Positions 1 through 9,518 are shown, counted from the stretch's first letter. The stretch is 64,000 nt of DNA from Micromonospora gifhornensis (GCF_016863515.1 NZ_BOPA01000001.1:28999-92998); one strand, 5' to 3'. Notes: a model not told the origin generated them from the sequence alone. Translations and numbers: made by a program.

Positions 1-2247
1 ACCGTCGAGGCGGAGATGGCGTACACCAACACTGGCGAAGGACTGCACCGGTTCGTCGACCCGGCCGACGGGGAGACCTACCTCTACGCCATGTCCTTCC
101 TGGACGACGTGCAGCGCATCTTCGCCGCCTTCGACCAGCCCGACCTGAAGGCCCCGGTGACCCTCTCGGTCACCGCACCGCCACACTGGACGGTCGCGGC
201 GAACGCCGACCTGGCCGCCCAGCCCGGGCCGGGGCGCTGGGAGTTCGCCCCCACCCTGCCGATCTCGACCTACCTGTTCAGCCTGATCGCCGGGCCCTGG
301 CACGTCCGTCGCGACGAGCACGACGGCGTTCCGCTCGGCATCTACTGCCGGCGTTCCCTGGCCGAGCACCTGGACGCCGACGCCGAGGAGATCTTCACCG
401 TCACCAAGCAGTGCCTGGACCGCTTCCACAGGCTGTTCGACGAGCGCTACCCGTTCGGCAAGTACGACCAGGCGTTCGTGCCGGAGTTCAACGCCGGTGC
501 CATGGAGAATCCCGGGCTGGTCACCTTCCGCGACGACTACGTCTTCCGATCCGCGGTCACCGACACCCAGCGGGAGCTGCGGGCCACCACCATCGCCCAC
601 GAGATGGCCCACATGTGGTTCGGCAACCTGGTCACCATGCGGTGGTGGGACGACCTGTGGCTCAACGAGTCGTTCGCGGAATACCTCGGCACCCGGGTCA
701 CCGCCGAGGCCACCCGGTTCGACCAGGCATGGACGACGTTCGCCATGCGCCGCAAGGCGTGGGGGTACGCGGCAGACCAGCGTCCCTCCACCCATCCGGT
801 GGCTCCGGACGAGCTGTCCGACGCGGCAGAGGCGCTGCTCAACTTCGACGGCATCTCGTACGCCAAGGGTGCCAGTGTGCTGCGGCAACTGGTGGCGTGG
901 CTGGGCGACGAGCCCTTCCTGGCCGGGCTGAACGACCACTTCTCCCGCCACCGGTTCGGCAACGCCACCCTGGCCGATCTCCTCGCCAGCCTCGGCTCGG
1001 CGAGCGGGCGGGACCTGGCCGGTTGGGCGCAGGCGTGGTTGCGTGCCGCCCAGGTCAACACGTTGCGGGCCGAGGTGGCCCTGGACGCCGACGGCCGGTA
1101 CCGGGAGGTGGCGGTCCTGCAGACCGCGCCGTCGACGCATCCGGTGCTGCGCCCGCACCGCATCGGCGTGGGACGGTACGCCGTCGACGGCAGCGCCGAC
1201 CGCTTCGAGGTCGACCTGGATCCGAGCACCGACGGTGGCCGGACGGTGCTCGACCGGTTGGCCGGTGAGCCGGCGTCGGCCGTCCTGCTGCCCAACGACG
1301 GCGATCTCACCTTCGCCAAGATCCGTCTCGATCCTGCCTCGTTCGACGCGGTGCCGCTGCTGCTTCCCCGGCTGACCGACCCGTTGGCCCGCGCTCTGCT
1401 GTGGGGCGAGGCGCTGGACGCGGCGACCGACGGTGAGCGGCCGGTCATGGCGGTGGTGGAGCTGATCGGGGAGGCGCTGCCCACCGAGACCGAGGTGATC
1501 ATCGCCGAGGACGTGCTGGCCCTGAGTCGTTCGCTTGTCGACCGTTACCTCGATCCGTCGATGCGGCAGACCGCCCTGGCGGTGATCGACAAAGCCTGCC
1601 GGCGGATGCTCGACACCGCTCTCGCCGGCGGGTCCATGCAGCTGGCCGCGGCGCGGGGCCGGATCGCCGCGACCACCGACGCCGCCCTGCTCACCGGCTG
1701 GCTCGACGGCCGAGGTGTCCCGGACGGTCTGGCGATCGACACCGAGTTGCGCTGGAAGATCCTGGGTCGGCTGGTGGTGCTCGGTGCGGCGGGTGCGGCC
1801 GAGATCGAGGCGGAGGCGACGGCCGATCGGAGCGCCGCAGGTGCCGAGCATGCCGCGCGGTGCCGAGCCGCGTTGCCGGATCCGGCAGCCAAGCAGGCCG
1901 CATGGGAGATGATCGTGACCGACACCACGGTCTCCAACCGGCTGATCGAGGCGACCGCAACCGGCTTCTGGCAGCCCGAGCAGGCCGAGCTGACCGCCGA
2001 GTACGTGCCGCGTTTCTTCGCCGACATGCCCGCCATGGCGCGGCTGCGTACGCCCTGGGTGGCCGACGAGGTGGCGAAGCTCGCCTTCCCCCGCTACGCG
2101 GTGGCGCAGCCCACCCGGGAGGCGGCCGCGGCGCTGCTGTCCCGCGATGACCTCACGCCCGGCCTGCGCCGGGTGATCACCGACGCCGACGACGACCTGC
2201 GTCGTGCCCTGGTGGCGCGGACGGCGGTGGCTGCCACCACTGCCTGA
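1..2247 (+). CDS. pepN: Aminopeptidase N (M1 family), 5' end outside window
   Basis: The frame is already open at base 1 and roughly the first hundred residues of the family are missing, so this is the C-terminal 748 residues of an M1 zinc aminopeptidase, a cytosolic enzyme that trims N-terminal residues from peptides. Seen: the exopeptidase signature GAMEN at 496-510, the zinc motif HEMAH at 598-612 and the third zinc ligand in the following NESFAEYLG at about 664-690. The rest matches the length of the helical C-terminal domain of actinobacterial PepN. The gene ends 72 bases before nadD, which has its own promoter-like box, so it is probably a separate transcript. Confidence 0.93.
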   Translation, partial: TVEAEMAYTNTGEGLHRFVDPADGETYLYAMSFLDDVQRIFAAFDQPDLKAPVTLSVTAPPHWTVAANADLAAQPGPGRWEFAPTLPISTYLFSLIAGPWHVRRDEHDGVPLGIYCRRSLAEHLDADAEEIFTVTKQCLDRFHRLFDERYPFGKYDQAFVPEFNAGAMENPGLVTFRDDYVFRSAVTDTQRELRATTIAHEMAHMWFGNLVTMRWWDDLWLNESFAEYLGTRVTAEATRFDQAWTTFAMRRKAWGYAADQRPSTHPVAPDELSDAAEALLNFDGISYAKGASVLRQLVAWLGDEPFLAGLNDHFSRHRFGNATLADLLASLGSASGRDLAGWAQAWLRAAQVNTLRAEVALDADGRYREVAVLQTAPSTHPVLRPHRIGVGRYAVDGSADRFEVDLDPSTDGGRTVLDRLAGEPASAVLLPNDGDLTFAKIRLDPASFDAVPLLLPRLTDPLARALLWGEALDAATDGERPVMAVVELIGEALPTETEVIIAEDVLALSRSLVDRYLDPSMRQTALAVIDKACRRMLDTALAGGSMQLAAARGRIAATTDAALLTGWLDGRGVPDGLAIDTELRWKILGRLVVLGAAGAAEIEAEATADRSAAGAEHAARCRAALPDPAAKQAAWEMIVTDTTVSNRLIEATATGFWQPEQAELTAEYVPRFFADMPAMARLRTPWVADEVAKLAFPRYAVAQPTREAAAALLSRDDLTPGLRRVITDADDDLRRALVARTAVAATTA

Positions 2248-2307
2248 TCTGCGTGGCGGGACGTGAGCTGTCCGTCATGCCCAGCCTGAAATGAGGCCGG
2301 CTCGGAC

Positions 2308-2322
2308 TACGATCATGGGGTG
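2308..2322 (+). promoter_or_regulatory. -10 box of a probable leaderless nadD transcript
   Basis: TACGAT at 2308-2313, six bases (CATGGG), then the GTG start at 2320. This TANNNT-N6-start layout places the transcription start on the start codon. No Shine-Dalgarno sequence precedes the start. Confidence 0.5.
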
Positions 2323-2916
2323 ACGGAAGACAACCGGCGGATCGGGATCATGGGCGGCACCTTCGATCCGATCCATCACGGGCACCTGGTGGCCGCCAGT
2401 GAGGTCGCGGACCGGTTCGGGCTGGACGAAGTGATTTTCGTGCCGACCGGCGAACCGTGGCAGAAGGCGGATCTTCCGGTCAGTTCGGCCGAGGACCGTT
2501 ACCTCATGACGGTGGTCGCCACCGCCTCCAATCCACGCTTTCAGGTCAGTCGGGTGGACATCGACCGGGGCGGCCCGACCTACACGGTCGACACCCTGCG
2601 GGACCTGCACGCGATGTACGGGCCCAAGGCGCAACTGTTCTTCATCACCGGTGCGGACGCGCTGGAACGCATCCTGAGCTGGAAGAACCTCGACGAGATC
2701 TTCGAACTCGCCCACTTCATCGGGGTGACCCGACCGGGATTCGCATTGTCCGACGCTCACCTGCCCGCCGACACGGTCAGCCTGGTCCAGGTGCCGGCGA
2801 TGGCGATATCCTCCACCGATTGTCGGGCGCGGGTCGCCCGCGGTGAGCCGGTCTGGTATCTGGTGCCGGACGGTGTGGTGCAGTACATCGCGAAACGGCG
2901 TCTCTATCAGCAGTGA
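2320..2916 (+). CDS. nadD: Nicotinate-nucleotide adenylyltransferase
   Basis: Adenylates nicotinate mononucleotide to deamido-NAD in NAD synthesis (cytosol). The 198-residue protein has the nucleotidyltransferase signature [11 protein letters not shown] at residues 12-22 and the second family motif ISSTDCR near residue 167, both complete. The GTG start at 2320 is chosen because the family motif begins about ten residues later; the ATG at 2315 is out of frame and stops at once. It is followed by rsfS and a histidine phosphatase, the usual actinobacterial order. A 109-base gap separates it from rsfS. Confidence 0.95.
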   Translation: MTEDNRRIGIMGGTFDPIHHGHLVAASEVADRFGLDEVIFVPTGEPWQKADLPVSSAEDRYLMTVVATASNPRFQVSRVDIDRGGPTYTVDTLRDLHAMYGPKAQLFFITGADALERILSWKNLDEIFELAHFIGVTRPGFALSDAHLPADTVSLVQVPAMAISSTDCRARVARGEPVWYLVPDGVVQYIAKRRLYQQ

Positions 2917-3025
2917 TACGTCCACTTATGCGATAGATAATGCCGATTCCGGGCTGAAACTGGCGGGTCGCACTCGCGGGCCGTGTGAGAGGCTTGGGTA
3001 TCGCACGGTTGATCGAAGGAGAACG

Positions 3026-3430
3026 GTGACAGTTTCCGAGCGCGCTCACGAGCTGGCGATCGCCGCAGCCCAGGCGGCGGCGGACAAGAAGGCTCAGGAC
3101 ATCGTCATCATCGACGTGGGTGACCAGCTCGCCATCACCGACGCGTTCGTGCTCGCCGCAGCGTCGAACGAGCGGCAGGTGCTGGCCATCGTCGACGCCA
3201 TCGAGGAAGCCCTGCTCAACCTGCCGGACAAGGCGAAGCCGATTCGGCGCGAGGGTGAGCGCGGCGGGCGCTGGGTGCTGCTCGACTACGTCGACATCGT
3301 GGTGCACGTCCAGCACACCGAGGAGCGCGAGTTCTACGCCCTCGACCGGCTCTGGAAGGACTGCCCGACCATTCCGTTCGTCGACCGGGACCTGGCTCGC
3401 GCCGAGGCCGCCGCCGGATCGGGCGAGTGA
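3026..3430 (+). CDS. rsfS: Ribosomal silencing factor RsfS
   Basis: RsfS (Iojap/YbeB family) binds ribosomal protein uL14 and blocks joining of the 50S and 30S subunits in stationary phase. The 134-residue product has the family core DIVIIDVGDQLAITDAFVLA and the later segment RWVLLDYVDIVVHV. The frame stays open upstream to 2843, but the GTG at 3026 has AAGGAG seven bases before it and gives the normal family length. It overlaps the next gene by GTGA, so the two are probably translationally coupled. Confidence 0.93.
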   Translation: MTVSERAHELAIAAAQAAADKKAQDIVIIDVGDQLAITDAFVLAAASNERQVLAIVDAIEEALLNLPDKAKPIRREGERGGRWVLLDYVDIVVHVQHTEEREFYALDRLWKDCPTIPFVDRDLARAEAAAGSGE

Positions 3431-4053
3431 CCCGGCTGCTGATCTGGCGGCACGGCAACACCGACTGGAACGCCGCCAGCCGGGTGCAGGGGCAGACCGA
3501 CATCCCCCTCAACGATCTCGGCCGGGAGCAGGCCCGCGAGGCCGCACCGTTGCTCGCGGCGCTGCGTCCGGACGCGATCGTCGCCAGCGACCTGAGCCGC
3601 GCGGCGGACACCGCCGCCGCGCTGGCCGCGCTCACCGGCCTGCCGGTACGCTCCGACGCCCGGCTGCGGGAACGCCACTTCGGCAATTGGCAGGGGCTGC
3701 TGCTCACCGAGGTCGCCGCACAGTTCCCCGACGAGTACGCCCGTTGGCGAGCCGGTGACCCGGCACCCGGCGCGGACGTCGAACCCCTCGACGAGTTGGG
3801 CAAGCGGATCGGCACCGCCCTGCACGAGATCGCCGACGAGATGGCCGGTGGCACGATCGTCGTCGCGACCCACGGCGGCGCGGCGCGCCAGGGCTGCGGG
3901 CACCTGCTGGGCTGGGACCATGCCGTGCTGCGTACCGTCGGCCCCCTGCGCAACTGCCACTGGACCGAACTACGCCACCACCCCGAACAGGGCTGGCACC
4001 TGCGCGCCCACAACGTGGGCCCGATCACCACACCCCCCACCGAACCCGTCTGA
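3427..4053 (+). CDS. Histidine phosphatase family protein (phosphoglycerate mutase-like)
   Basis: A 208-residue member of the branch-1 histidine phosphatases. The catalytic RHGNT is at residues 8-12 (the phosphorylated His) and the second catalytic His is in VVATHGGAARQG near residue 146; both are intact. The substrate cannot be told from sequence; in many actinomycetes the gene after rsfS is annotated as phosphoglycerate mutase or phosphatase. The GTG start overlaps the rsfS stop (GTGA). A family A inverted repeat follows 30 bases after the stop. Confidence 0.88.
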   Translation: MTRLLIWRHGNTDWNAASRVQGQTDIPLNDLGREQAREAAPLLAALRPDAIVASDLSRAADTAAALAALTGLPVRSDARLRERHFGNWQGLLLTEVAAQFPDEYARWRAGDPAPGADVEPLDELGKRIGTALHEIADEMAGGTIVVATHGGAARQGCGHLLGWDHAVLRTVGPLRNCHWTELRHHPEQGWHLRAHNVGPITTPPTEPV

Positions 4054-4082
4054 ACCGCACCGCCGGCGCCGCCGCCTGAGCA

Positions 4083-4142
4083 GTTGATCAAGAGGTTTGC
4101 GTCGTGGTCGCGTCGATCGGTGACGCAAACCTCTTGATCAAC
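4083..4142. repeat. Family A intergenic inverted repeat, copy 1
   Basis: Two perfectly complementary 21-base arms (4083-4103 and 4122-4142) around an 18-base loop. The arms contain GATCAAGAGGTTTGCGTC and its complement. The same arms recur at 39170 and 44525 with unrelated loops. It lies between the histidine phosphatase and degV. There is no T-tract, so it is not a classical terminator. Confidence 0.9.
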
Positions 4143-4210
4143 CAGGTGGTTCGGGGCCCACGGAGGGTTTCGGGGTTGCACCGGTGGGGGTGGGGGCGGG
4201 GATGATCCGC

Positions 4211-4225
4211 TACGGTGCCGGCATG
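4211..4225 (+). promoter_or_regulatory. -10 box of a probable leaderless degV transcript
   Basis: TACGGT at 4211-4216, six bases, then ATG at 4223. This supports 4223 rather than the in-frame upstream starts at 4184 and 4202. Confidence 0.5.
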
Positions 4226-5071
4226 CCCGTCGCGGTCGTGACCGACTCCACCACCTATCTGCCACCGGAACTGGTGCTGGCGCACCGACTGACCGTGGTG
4301 CCGCTGACCGTGGTGCTCAACGGCGTCGAAGGGCTGGAGGGAGTGCAGGTCTTCCCCGCCGACGCCACCCGGGCCCTGAGTGCGCGACGGGTCTCGGTGA
4401 GCACCTCCCGCCCGTCGCCAGAACAGTTCACCCGCACCTACCGCAGCCTGCTGGAGGCCGGCGCGGAAGGGATCGTCTCGGTGCACCTGTCGGCCGCGCT
4501 CTCCGGCACCGTCGAGGCCGCCGAGTTGGCGGCGGCCCAGTTCGGCGGGCAGGTGACGGTGGTGGACAGCCGCTCCTGCGGCATGGGCCTCGGCTTTGCG
4601 AACCTCGCCGCGGCCCGGGCCGCCGCGCAGGGCGTAGACCTGGCAGGCGTACGCGCCGAGGCCGTCGACGCGGCGGGGCGTACCGCAACCTTCTTCTACG
4701 TCGACACGCTGGAGTTGCTGCGGCGGGGCGGCCGGATCAACGCGGCTGAGGCGCTGCTCGGCACGGCACTGTCGGTCAAACCGATCCTGCACATGCCCGA
4801 CGGCGGCATCGTGCTGAAGGACAAGGTGCGTACCGCCAGTCGAGGGGTGGCGCGCCTGGTCGACCTGGCCGTCGAGGCGGCCGGCGACGCACAGGTGGAT
4901 CTCGCCGTCCACCACCTCGCCGCGCCGCAACGCGCCGAGGATCTGCTCGGTGCGCTGACGGCTCGGCTCGGCGACCGACTTCACGACACGTACGTCACCG
5001 AGGCCGGTGCGGCCGTCGCCGCCCACGTCGGCCCCGGCCTGGCCTGCGTGGTGATCCACCGACGACCGTGA
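4223..5071 (+). CDS. DegV family fatty-acid-binding protein
   Basis: DegV/FakB-type proteins bind a fatty acid; in Firmicutes they present it to a kinase, but no FakA kinase gene is visible here. The 282-residue product opens with the family start PVAVVTDSTTYLPPEL and has the loop ISVHLSAALSGT-like VSVHLSAALSGTVEAA, VVDSRSCGMGLGF, and GTALSVKPILHM in the second half. The start was placed at the ATG six bases after TACGGT because the family begins with this strand. The next gene starts 19 bases later. Confidence 0.9.
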   Translation: MPVAVVTDSTTYLPPELVLAHRLTVVPLTVVLNGVEGLEGVQVFPADATRALSARRVSVSTSRPSPEQFTRTYRSLLEAGAEGIVSVHLSAALSGTVEAAELAAAQFGGQVTVVDSRSCGMGLGFANLAAARAAAQGVDLAGVRAEAVDAAGRTATFFYVDTLELLRRGGRINAAEALLGTALSVKPILHMPDGGIVLKDKVRTASRGVARLVDLAVEAAGDAQVDLAVHHLAAPQRAEDLLGALTARLGDRLHDTYVTEAGAAVAAHVGPGLACVVIHRRP

Positions 5072-5090
5072 AGCGTGAACGGGGTGGCGG

Positions 5091-5858
5091 ATGTCCTGTG
5101 TGGTGACCGGCGGCGGGCGGGGGATCGGACGGGGGATCGTCGAGCACCTGCTCGCCGCTGGTGAGACCGTGGTCGTGATCGAGCGGGACGCCGACGTGGT
5201 GTCCTGGGTGCCCGGGCATCCCCACGCGGACCGCCTGACCGCCGTGGTGGGCGACGCCGCCGACGAGGCGGTCACAGACCGGGCCGCCGACCTGGCGGAA
5301 CGGCACCAGCCGCTCACCGGATGGGTGAACAACGCCGCGGTGTTCCGGGACGCCTCCGTGCATGACGCCCCGGTGGGCGAGGTGTTCGACCTGATCACGC
5401 GCAACCTGCGGCCCGCCGTGGTCGGGGCGGCCACCGCCGTACGGCGTTTCCTCGCCGCCGAGACCCCTGGCGCGATCGTGAACGTCTCGTCCCACCAGGC
5501 GAGCCGCCCCGTGCCGGGCTGCCTGCCGTACGCCACCGCGAAGGCCGCCGTGGAAGGACTGACCCGGGCGCTCGCGGTCGAGTACGGCAGGTACGGCATC
5601 CGCAGCAACGCCGTCGCGCTGGGCTCGGTGACGACCGAGCGGCACGAGGCGTTCCTCGCCGGCCAGGACGCCGGTGAGGTGCAACGGATCGAGGCGGAGT
5701 TGGCCCGGCTGCACCCGGTGGGCAGGATCGGACAGCCGCAGGACGTGGCGGGGGCGGTGGCGTATCTGTTGTCGCCGGCCGCCGGCTTCGTCAACGGCGT
5801 GATCCTGCCGGTCGACGGTGGGCGCAGCGTGCTCGGCCTCGACCCGGAGTCGGCCTAG
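5091..5858 (+). CDS. SDR family oxidoreductase
   Basis: A 255-residue classical short-chain dehydrogenase/reductase. Seen: cofactor motif TGGGRGIG near residues 6-13, NNAA, the active-site Ser in IVNVSSHQ, and YATAK (catalytic Tyr and Lys) near residue 145. The C-terminal GFVNGVILPVDGG is typical of the family. The specificity for NAD or NADP and the substrate are unknown. It probably shares the degV transcript (19-base gap). Confidence 0.88.
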   Translation: MSCVVTGGGRGIGRGIVEHLLAAGETVVVIERDADVVSWVPGHPHADRLTAVVGDAADEAVTDRAADLAERHQPLTGWVNNAAVFRDASVHDAPVGEVFDLITRNLRPAVVGAATAVRRFLAAETPGAIVNVSSHQASRPVPGCLPYATAKAAVEGLTRALAVEYGRYGIRSNAVALGSVTTERHEAFLAGQDAGEVQRIEAELARLHPVGRIGQPQDVAGAVAYLLSPAAGFVNGVILPVDGGRSVLGLDPESA

Positions 5859-5889
5859 GCACTAGCACATCGAGGGCATGATCAGGGCG

Positions 5890-5916
5890 TTGTCCACAGG
5901 GCGCTGGTTGTCCACA
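5890..5916 (+). promoter_or_regulatory. Two DnaA-box-like 9-mers upstream of comEA
   Basis: TTGTCCACA occurs at 5890-5898 and again at 5908-5916, 18 bases start to start and in the same orientation. This 9-mer matches the published high-affinity DnaA box of high-G+C actinomycetes. Both lie 50-80 bases before the comEA start. Confidence 0.55.
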
Positions 5917-5956
5917 GCGAAGCGTTCGTGGCCAACGGGCACCGGCCCGATCGTCC

Positions 5957-5971
5957 TAGCCTCGCGCGGTG
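5957..5971 (+). promoter_or_regulatory. -10 box of a probable leaderless comEA transcript
   Basis: TAGCCT at 5957-5962, six bases, GTG at 5969. It lies downstream of the paired DnaA-like boxes. Confidence 0.5.
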
Positions 5972-7009
5972 TCCAACGACGAGGAGACGGCGGTACGGGC
6001 GCGCCTGTGGCGACTCATGCCCGACGCGGCCGAACACGCTGCTGACGCACCGGTGGTGCCCGACGCACCTGCGGCCGAGCCGGAATCCGAGGACTCAGGC
6101 ATGCCCGAGTTCCGCCTGCGCGGCCCTCGTTCGGCGTCGGTGGCGGCCTCCACGCCGCTGGACTGGCCGACGGTCCCGCTGCCCGTCCGCCCCGCCACCA
6201 TCGACCGGAACCCCCTCCCGCCGACCGTGGCCGGGCCATCCATGGTCGGGCCTGCCCGGCTGACTGGGCCGGGGTGGGTTGATCCGGGGCCGTCGGTCGG
6301 GCCGGAGTCGACCGATTCGCGGTCCGGGCTCGACGCGGCCGAGGCCGCGTCGGCGTCGCGGTTGCCGGGGCCGGGGGCCTTCGATCCGGGCCGGCGGGGG
6401 GTTCGGGCACTGGCCGTGGTCGCGGTCCTGGTGGTGCTCGGTGCCGCCGGCTGGACCTGGCGCTCCCGACCACAGGTCGAACCGGTCAGCGCGGTAACCG
6501 GCGCACCCACCGCGGTCCCGTCCGACAGTTCGGGAGACGAGCAGGCCGACGGGGCGACCGGTGAGGCGACCGGCGAGGTGGTGGTCGCGGTGGCGGGCAA
6601 GGTCCGGCGCCCCGGACTGGTGCGACTGCCGGCCGGTGCGCGGGTCGCCGATGCCGTCGAGGCAGCCGGCGGAGCGTTGCCCGGAGTGGACGTGGCCATG
6701 CTCAACCCGGCCCGCAAGGTCGCCGACGGCGAGTTGATCCTGGTCGGCGTGGCGGCGGCCACCCCGGCGGTGGGGGCCGCCCCAGGTGCCGACCCGGCGG
6801 CGGGCGCGGCCCCGGGTGGCCGGCTCAATCTCAACACCGCGAGCCAGTCCCAACTGGAAACGCTGCCCGGGGTCGGGCCGGTGCTGGCCCGACGCATCAT
6901 CGAGCACCGCGACGAGCACGGCGGCTTCCGGTCCGTCAGCGATCTACGCCAGGTCAACGGCATCGGCGACGCACGGTACGAGGAACTCAAAGACCTGGTG
7001 ACGGTGTGA
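5969..7009 (+). CDS. comEA: ComEA-type helix-hairpin-helix DNA-binding protein
   Basis: The 346-residue product has a long cytoplasmic, proline-rich N-terminus (1-145), one membrane helix (about 147-164, LAVVAVLVVLGAAGW), a SLBB domain (about 205-265) and a C-terminal helix-hairpin-helix domain starting LNLNTASQSQLETLPGVGP and ending near residue 346. In naturally competent bacteria ComEA binds incoming double-stranded DNA outside the membrane and hands it to ComEC. The gene overlaps comEC by GTGA. The N-terminal extension is typical of actinobacterial homologues; whether these species take up DNA is unproven. Confidence 0.92.
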   Translation: MSNDEETAVRARLWRLMPDAAEHAADAPVVPDAPAAEPESEDSGMPEFRLRGPRSASVAASTPLDWPTVPLPVRPATIDRNPLPPTVAGPSMVGPARLTGPGWVDPGPSVGPESTDSRSGLDAAEAASASRLPGPGAFDPGRRGVRALAVVAVLVVLGAAGWTWRSRPQVEPVSAVTGAPTAVPSDSSGDEQADGATGEATGEVVVAVAGKVRRPGLVRLPAGARVADAVEAAGGALPGVDVAMLNPARKVADGELILVGVAAATPAVGAAPGADPAAGAAPGGRLNLNTASQSQLETLPGVGPVLARRIIEHRDEHGGFRSVSDLRQVNGIGDARYEELKDLVTV

Positions 7010-9480
7010 CGACGGACGGGGCATCCTCGTCTCGGCGCACCTCGGCGGTGGCCGAGCTGAGGCGCTCGGGCGACGGCACCTTCGGAGCGGCCGGGGCGAT
7101 CGTCGGCCTGGACGGTGCCCAGATCCCCGATCTCCGGCTGGCTGGGCTGGCCGTGGCAGCCTGGCTGACCGCCCTGGTCGGGCTGCACGTCGACGCCGGG
7201 CGGGCGTTGCTGGTGGCCGCCGTCGCGGCCGGTCTGGCCGTGCTGGTGGCACTGCACCTGATCGGGGTGGCCGGCCGTCCCGGCACGGTCGCACGCCGAT
7301 ACGGCTGGATCGTGGTGTCGGTACTGATCGGCGTCGTCTGCGGTGGTGCCGCGACCTCGGCCCGGCTGGCCGTACGCGACGCCGAGCCGATCCGCGCACT
7401 TGTCGACGACCGGGCCCAGGTCACCGCCGAACTGGTCGTCCGGGACGATCCACGGCCGGTACGCGGCGGCATCGTGGGCCGCCCGCCCACCCTGCTGGTA
7501 CGGGCCAAACTGGTGAACGTCACCGGCCCGGAGGGGCAGCGGGTGGCCGTACCGGCCCGCGTGCTGGTGCTCACCGACGATCCGGCCTGGCGGCACCTGC
7601 TGCCCGGGCAACGGCTCACCGCCGAGGGGCGGTTGACCGAACCGCGCGGTGGTGATCTGACCGCCGCCGTGCTGCTGGCCGCCGGCCCGCCCGACCGGCT
7701 CGGGACACCCTCGGCGCTGCAGCGGGTCGCCGGTCGGCTGCGTGCCGGTCTGCAGCAGGCGTGTGCGCCGTTGCCGGACGAGCCCGGTGGCCTGCTGCCC
7801 GGGCTGGTGGTCGGCGACACGAGCCGGCTGCCCGACGCGGTCGAGGAGGACTTCCGCGCCACCGGAATGACGCATCTCAATGCGGTATCCGGTTCCAATG
7901 TCGCGATCATCGCCGGGGCGGTGTTGCTGGTGGCCCGCTGGGCGCGGGCCGGCCCCACCCTGGCCGCCGTGCTCTGCGGGCTGGCACTCGTGGGCTTCGT
8001 GATCCTGGTGCGTCCCTCGCCGAGCGTGGTCCGGGCGGCCACCATGGGTGCGATCGGGCTCGCCGCGCTGGCCGCCGGCCGCCCCCGAGCAGCGGTACCG
8101 GCGCTGGCCGCCGCCGTGGCGGTGTTGGTGCTTGTCGACCCGGATCTGGCCGGGGACCCCGGCTTCGCGTTGTCGGTGATGGCCACCGGCGGTCTGTTGC
8201 TGCTCGCGCCACGGTGGCGCGACGGGCTGCGGCGGCGGGGCGTACCTCCGGGGGCGGCCGAGGCGCTGGCGGTGCCGGCTGCCGCGCAGTTGGCCTGTTC
8301 GCCGGTGATCGCCGGCCTGTCGGGCACCGTCAGCCTGGTCGCGGTGCCGGCGAACCTGCTCGTGGTGCCGGCGATCGCCCCGGCCACCGTGCTCGGTGTG
8401 GTGGCCGCGACGGTGTCGCCGGTCTGGCCGTTCGGTGCCGAGATCGCGGCCTGGCTGGCGCACTGGCCGGCGTGGTGGTTGGTGCTGGTCGCCCGGTACG
8501 GCGCACGCATGCCGATGGGGAACCTGCCCTGGCCGGGCGGAGTGACCGGGGCGTTGCTGCTGGCGGGGCTGACCGTGGCCCTGTTGGTCGCCGCCCGGCG
8601 GCCGGTGGTGCGCCGCCTGGTCGCGGTGGGCACGGTCGCGGTGATGCTCGGCACCGTGCCGGTGCGGGTGATCGCGCCGGGCTGGCCGCCGAAGGGTTGG
8701 GTCATCGCGGTCTGCGCCGTCGGTCAGGGTGACACGGTGGTGTTGCCGGTGGCGCCCGGGCGGGCGGTCGTCATCGACACCGGCCCGGATCCGGGGGCGG
8801 CGGACGCCTGTCTACGCCGGCTCGACGTGCGCCGGGTGCCGTTGCTTGTGGTCAGCCACTTCCACGCCGACCACACCGCTGGTGTGGCGGGGGTGTTCCG
8901 GGGGCGGCGGGTCGACCTGGTGTCGACTCCGCAGTGGCCTGAGCCGGCAACCGGGCGAAACCAGGTCCACGACACCGCCGCCACCCACGGCACCCCGGTG
9001 GTGCCGGTGGCGGCCGGGTGGCGGTACCAGGCTGGCGCGGTCGACCTGCTCGTCGTCGGCCCGCCCTACCCGATGCGGGGAACCCGGTCGGATCCGAACA
9101 ACAACTCGCTGATGCTGCTCGCCACGGTGGCCGGGGTGCGGATCATGCTCACCGGCGACGCCGAGACCGAGGAGCAGCAGGCACTGCGGGAACGGTTGCC
9201 CGTACACCGGCTGCGGGCCGACGTGCTGAAGGTTGCTCACCACGGCAGCGCGTTCCAGGACGCAGCCTTCCTGGACGCGATCGCACCGGCGGTCGCGCTG
9301 GTGCCGGTGGGTGCGGGCAACACCTACGGGCATCCGAGCGACGCGGTGCTGGCCCGGTTGTCCCGAGGCGGAGCGCGGGTGTTGCGTACCGACATCGACG
9401 GGGACGTGGCGGTGGTGCTCGCCGCGTCCGGGCTGGCCGTGGTGCTGGGCGGTGTCGACCTGAGTCGGTCCACCCCGTGA
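7006..9480 (+). CDS. comEC: ComEC/Rec2 DNA-uptake channel protein
   Basis: An 824-residue polytopic membrane protein. After an N-terminal membrane part (about 40-120) and an OB-like periplasmic segment comes the competence domain (about 250-520) with LLPGLVVGDTS and MTHLNAVSGSNVAI, then a C-terminal metallo-beta-lactamase-like domain with SHFHADHTAG, TGDAE and HHGSAFQD. The metal ligands look intact, consistent with nuclease activity proposed for the degradation of the non-transported strand. It starts with GTG inside the comEA stop and is co-transcribed with it. Confidence 0.93.
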   Translation: MTTDGASSSRRTSAVAELRRSGDGTFGAAGAIVGLDGAQIPDLRLAGLAVAAWLTALVGLHVDAGRALLVAAVAAGLAVLVALHLIGVAGRPGTVARRYGWIVVSVLIGVVCGGAATSARLAVRDAEPIRALVDDRAQVTAELVVRDDPRPVRGGIVGRPPTLLVRAKLVNVTGPEGQRVAVPARVLVLTDDPAWRHLLPGQRLTAEGRLTEPRGGDLTAAVLLAAGPPDRLGTPSALQRVAGRLRAGLQQACAPLPDEPGGLLPGLVVGDTSRLPDAVEEDFRATGMTHLNAVSGSNVAIIAGAVLLVARWARAGPTLAAVLCGLALVGFVILVRPSPSVVRAATMGAIGLAALAAGRPRAAVPALAAAVAVLVLVDPDLAGDPGFALSVMATGGLLLLAPRWRDGLRRRGVPPGAAEALAVPAAAQLACSPVIAGLSGTVSLVAVPANLLVVPAIAPATVLGVVAATVSPVWPFGAEIAAWLAHWPAWWLVLVARYGARMPMGNLPWPGGVTGALLLAGLTVALLVAARRPVVRRLVAVGTVAVMLGTVPVRVIAPGWPPKGWVIAVCAVGQGDTVVLPVAPGRAVVIDTGPDPGAADACLRRLDVRRVPLLVVSHFHADHTAGVAGVFRGRRVDLVSTPQWPEPATGRNQVHDTAATHGTPVVPVAAGWRYQAGAVDLLVVGPPYPMRGTRSDPNNNSLMLLATVAGVRIMLTGDAETEEQQALRERLPVHRLRADVLKVAHHGSAFQDAAFLDAIAPAVALVPVGAGNTYGHPSDAVLARLSRGGARVLRTDIDGDVAVVLAASGLAVVLGGVDLSRSTP

Positions 9481-9518
9481 AGCAGGTTCATCATCGACCA
9501 GGGAATAGACCCCAATTT

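Noticed and set aside
5956..8463. 835-codon open frame antisense to comEA-comEC
   Set aside because: Composition is that of a GC-rich shadow frame (Gln/His/Arg/Gly-rich, no family motif), while comEA and comEC on the other strand have clear domains.
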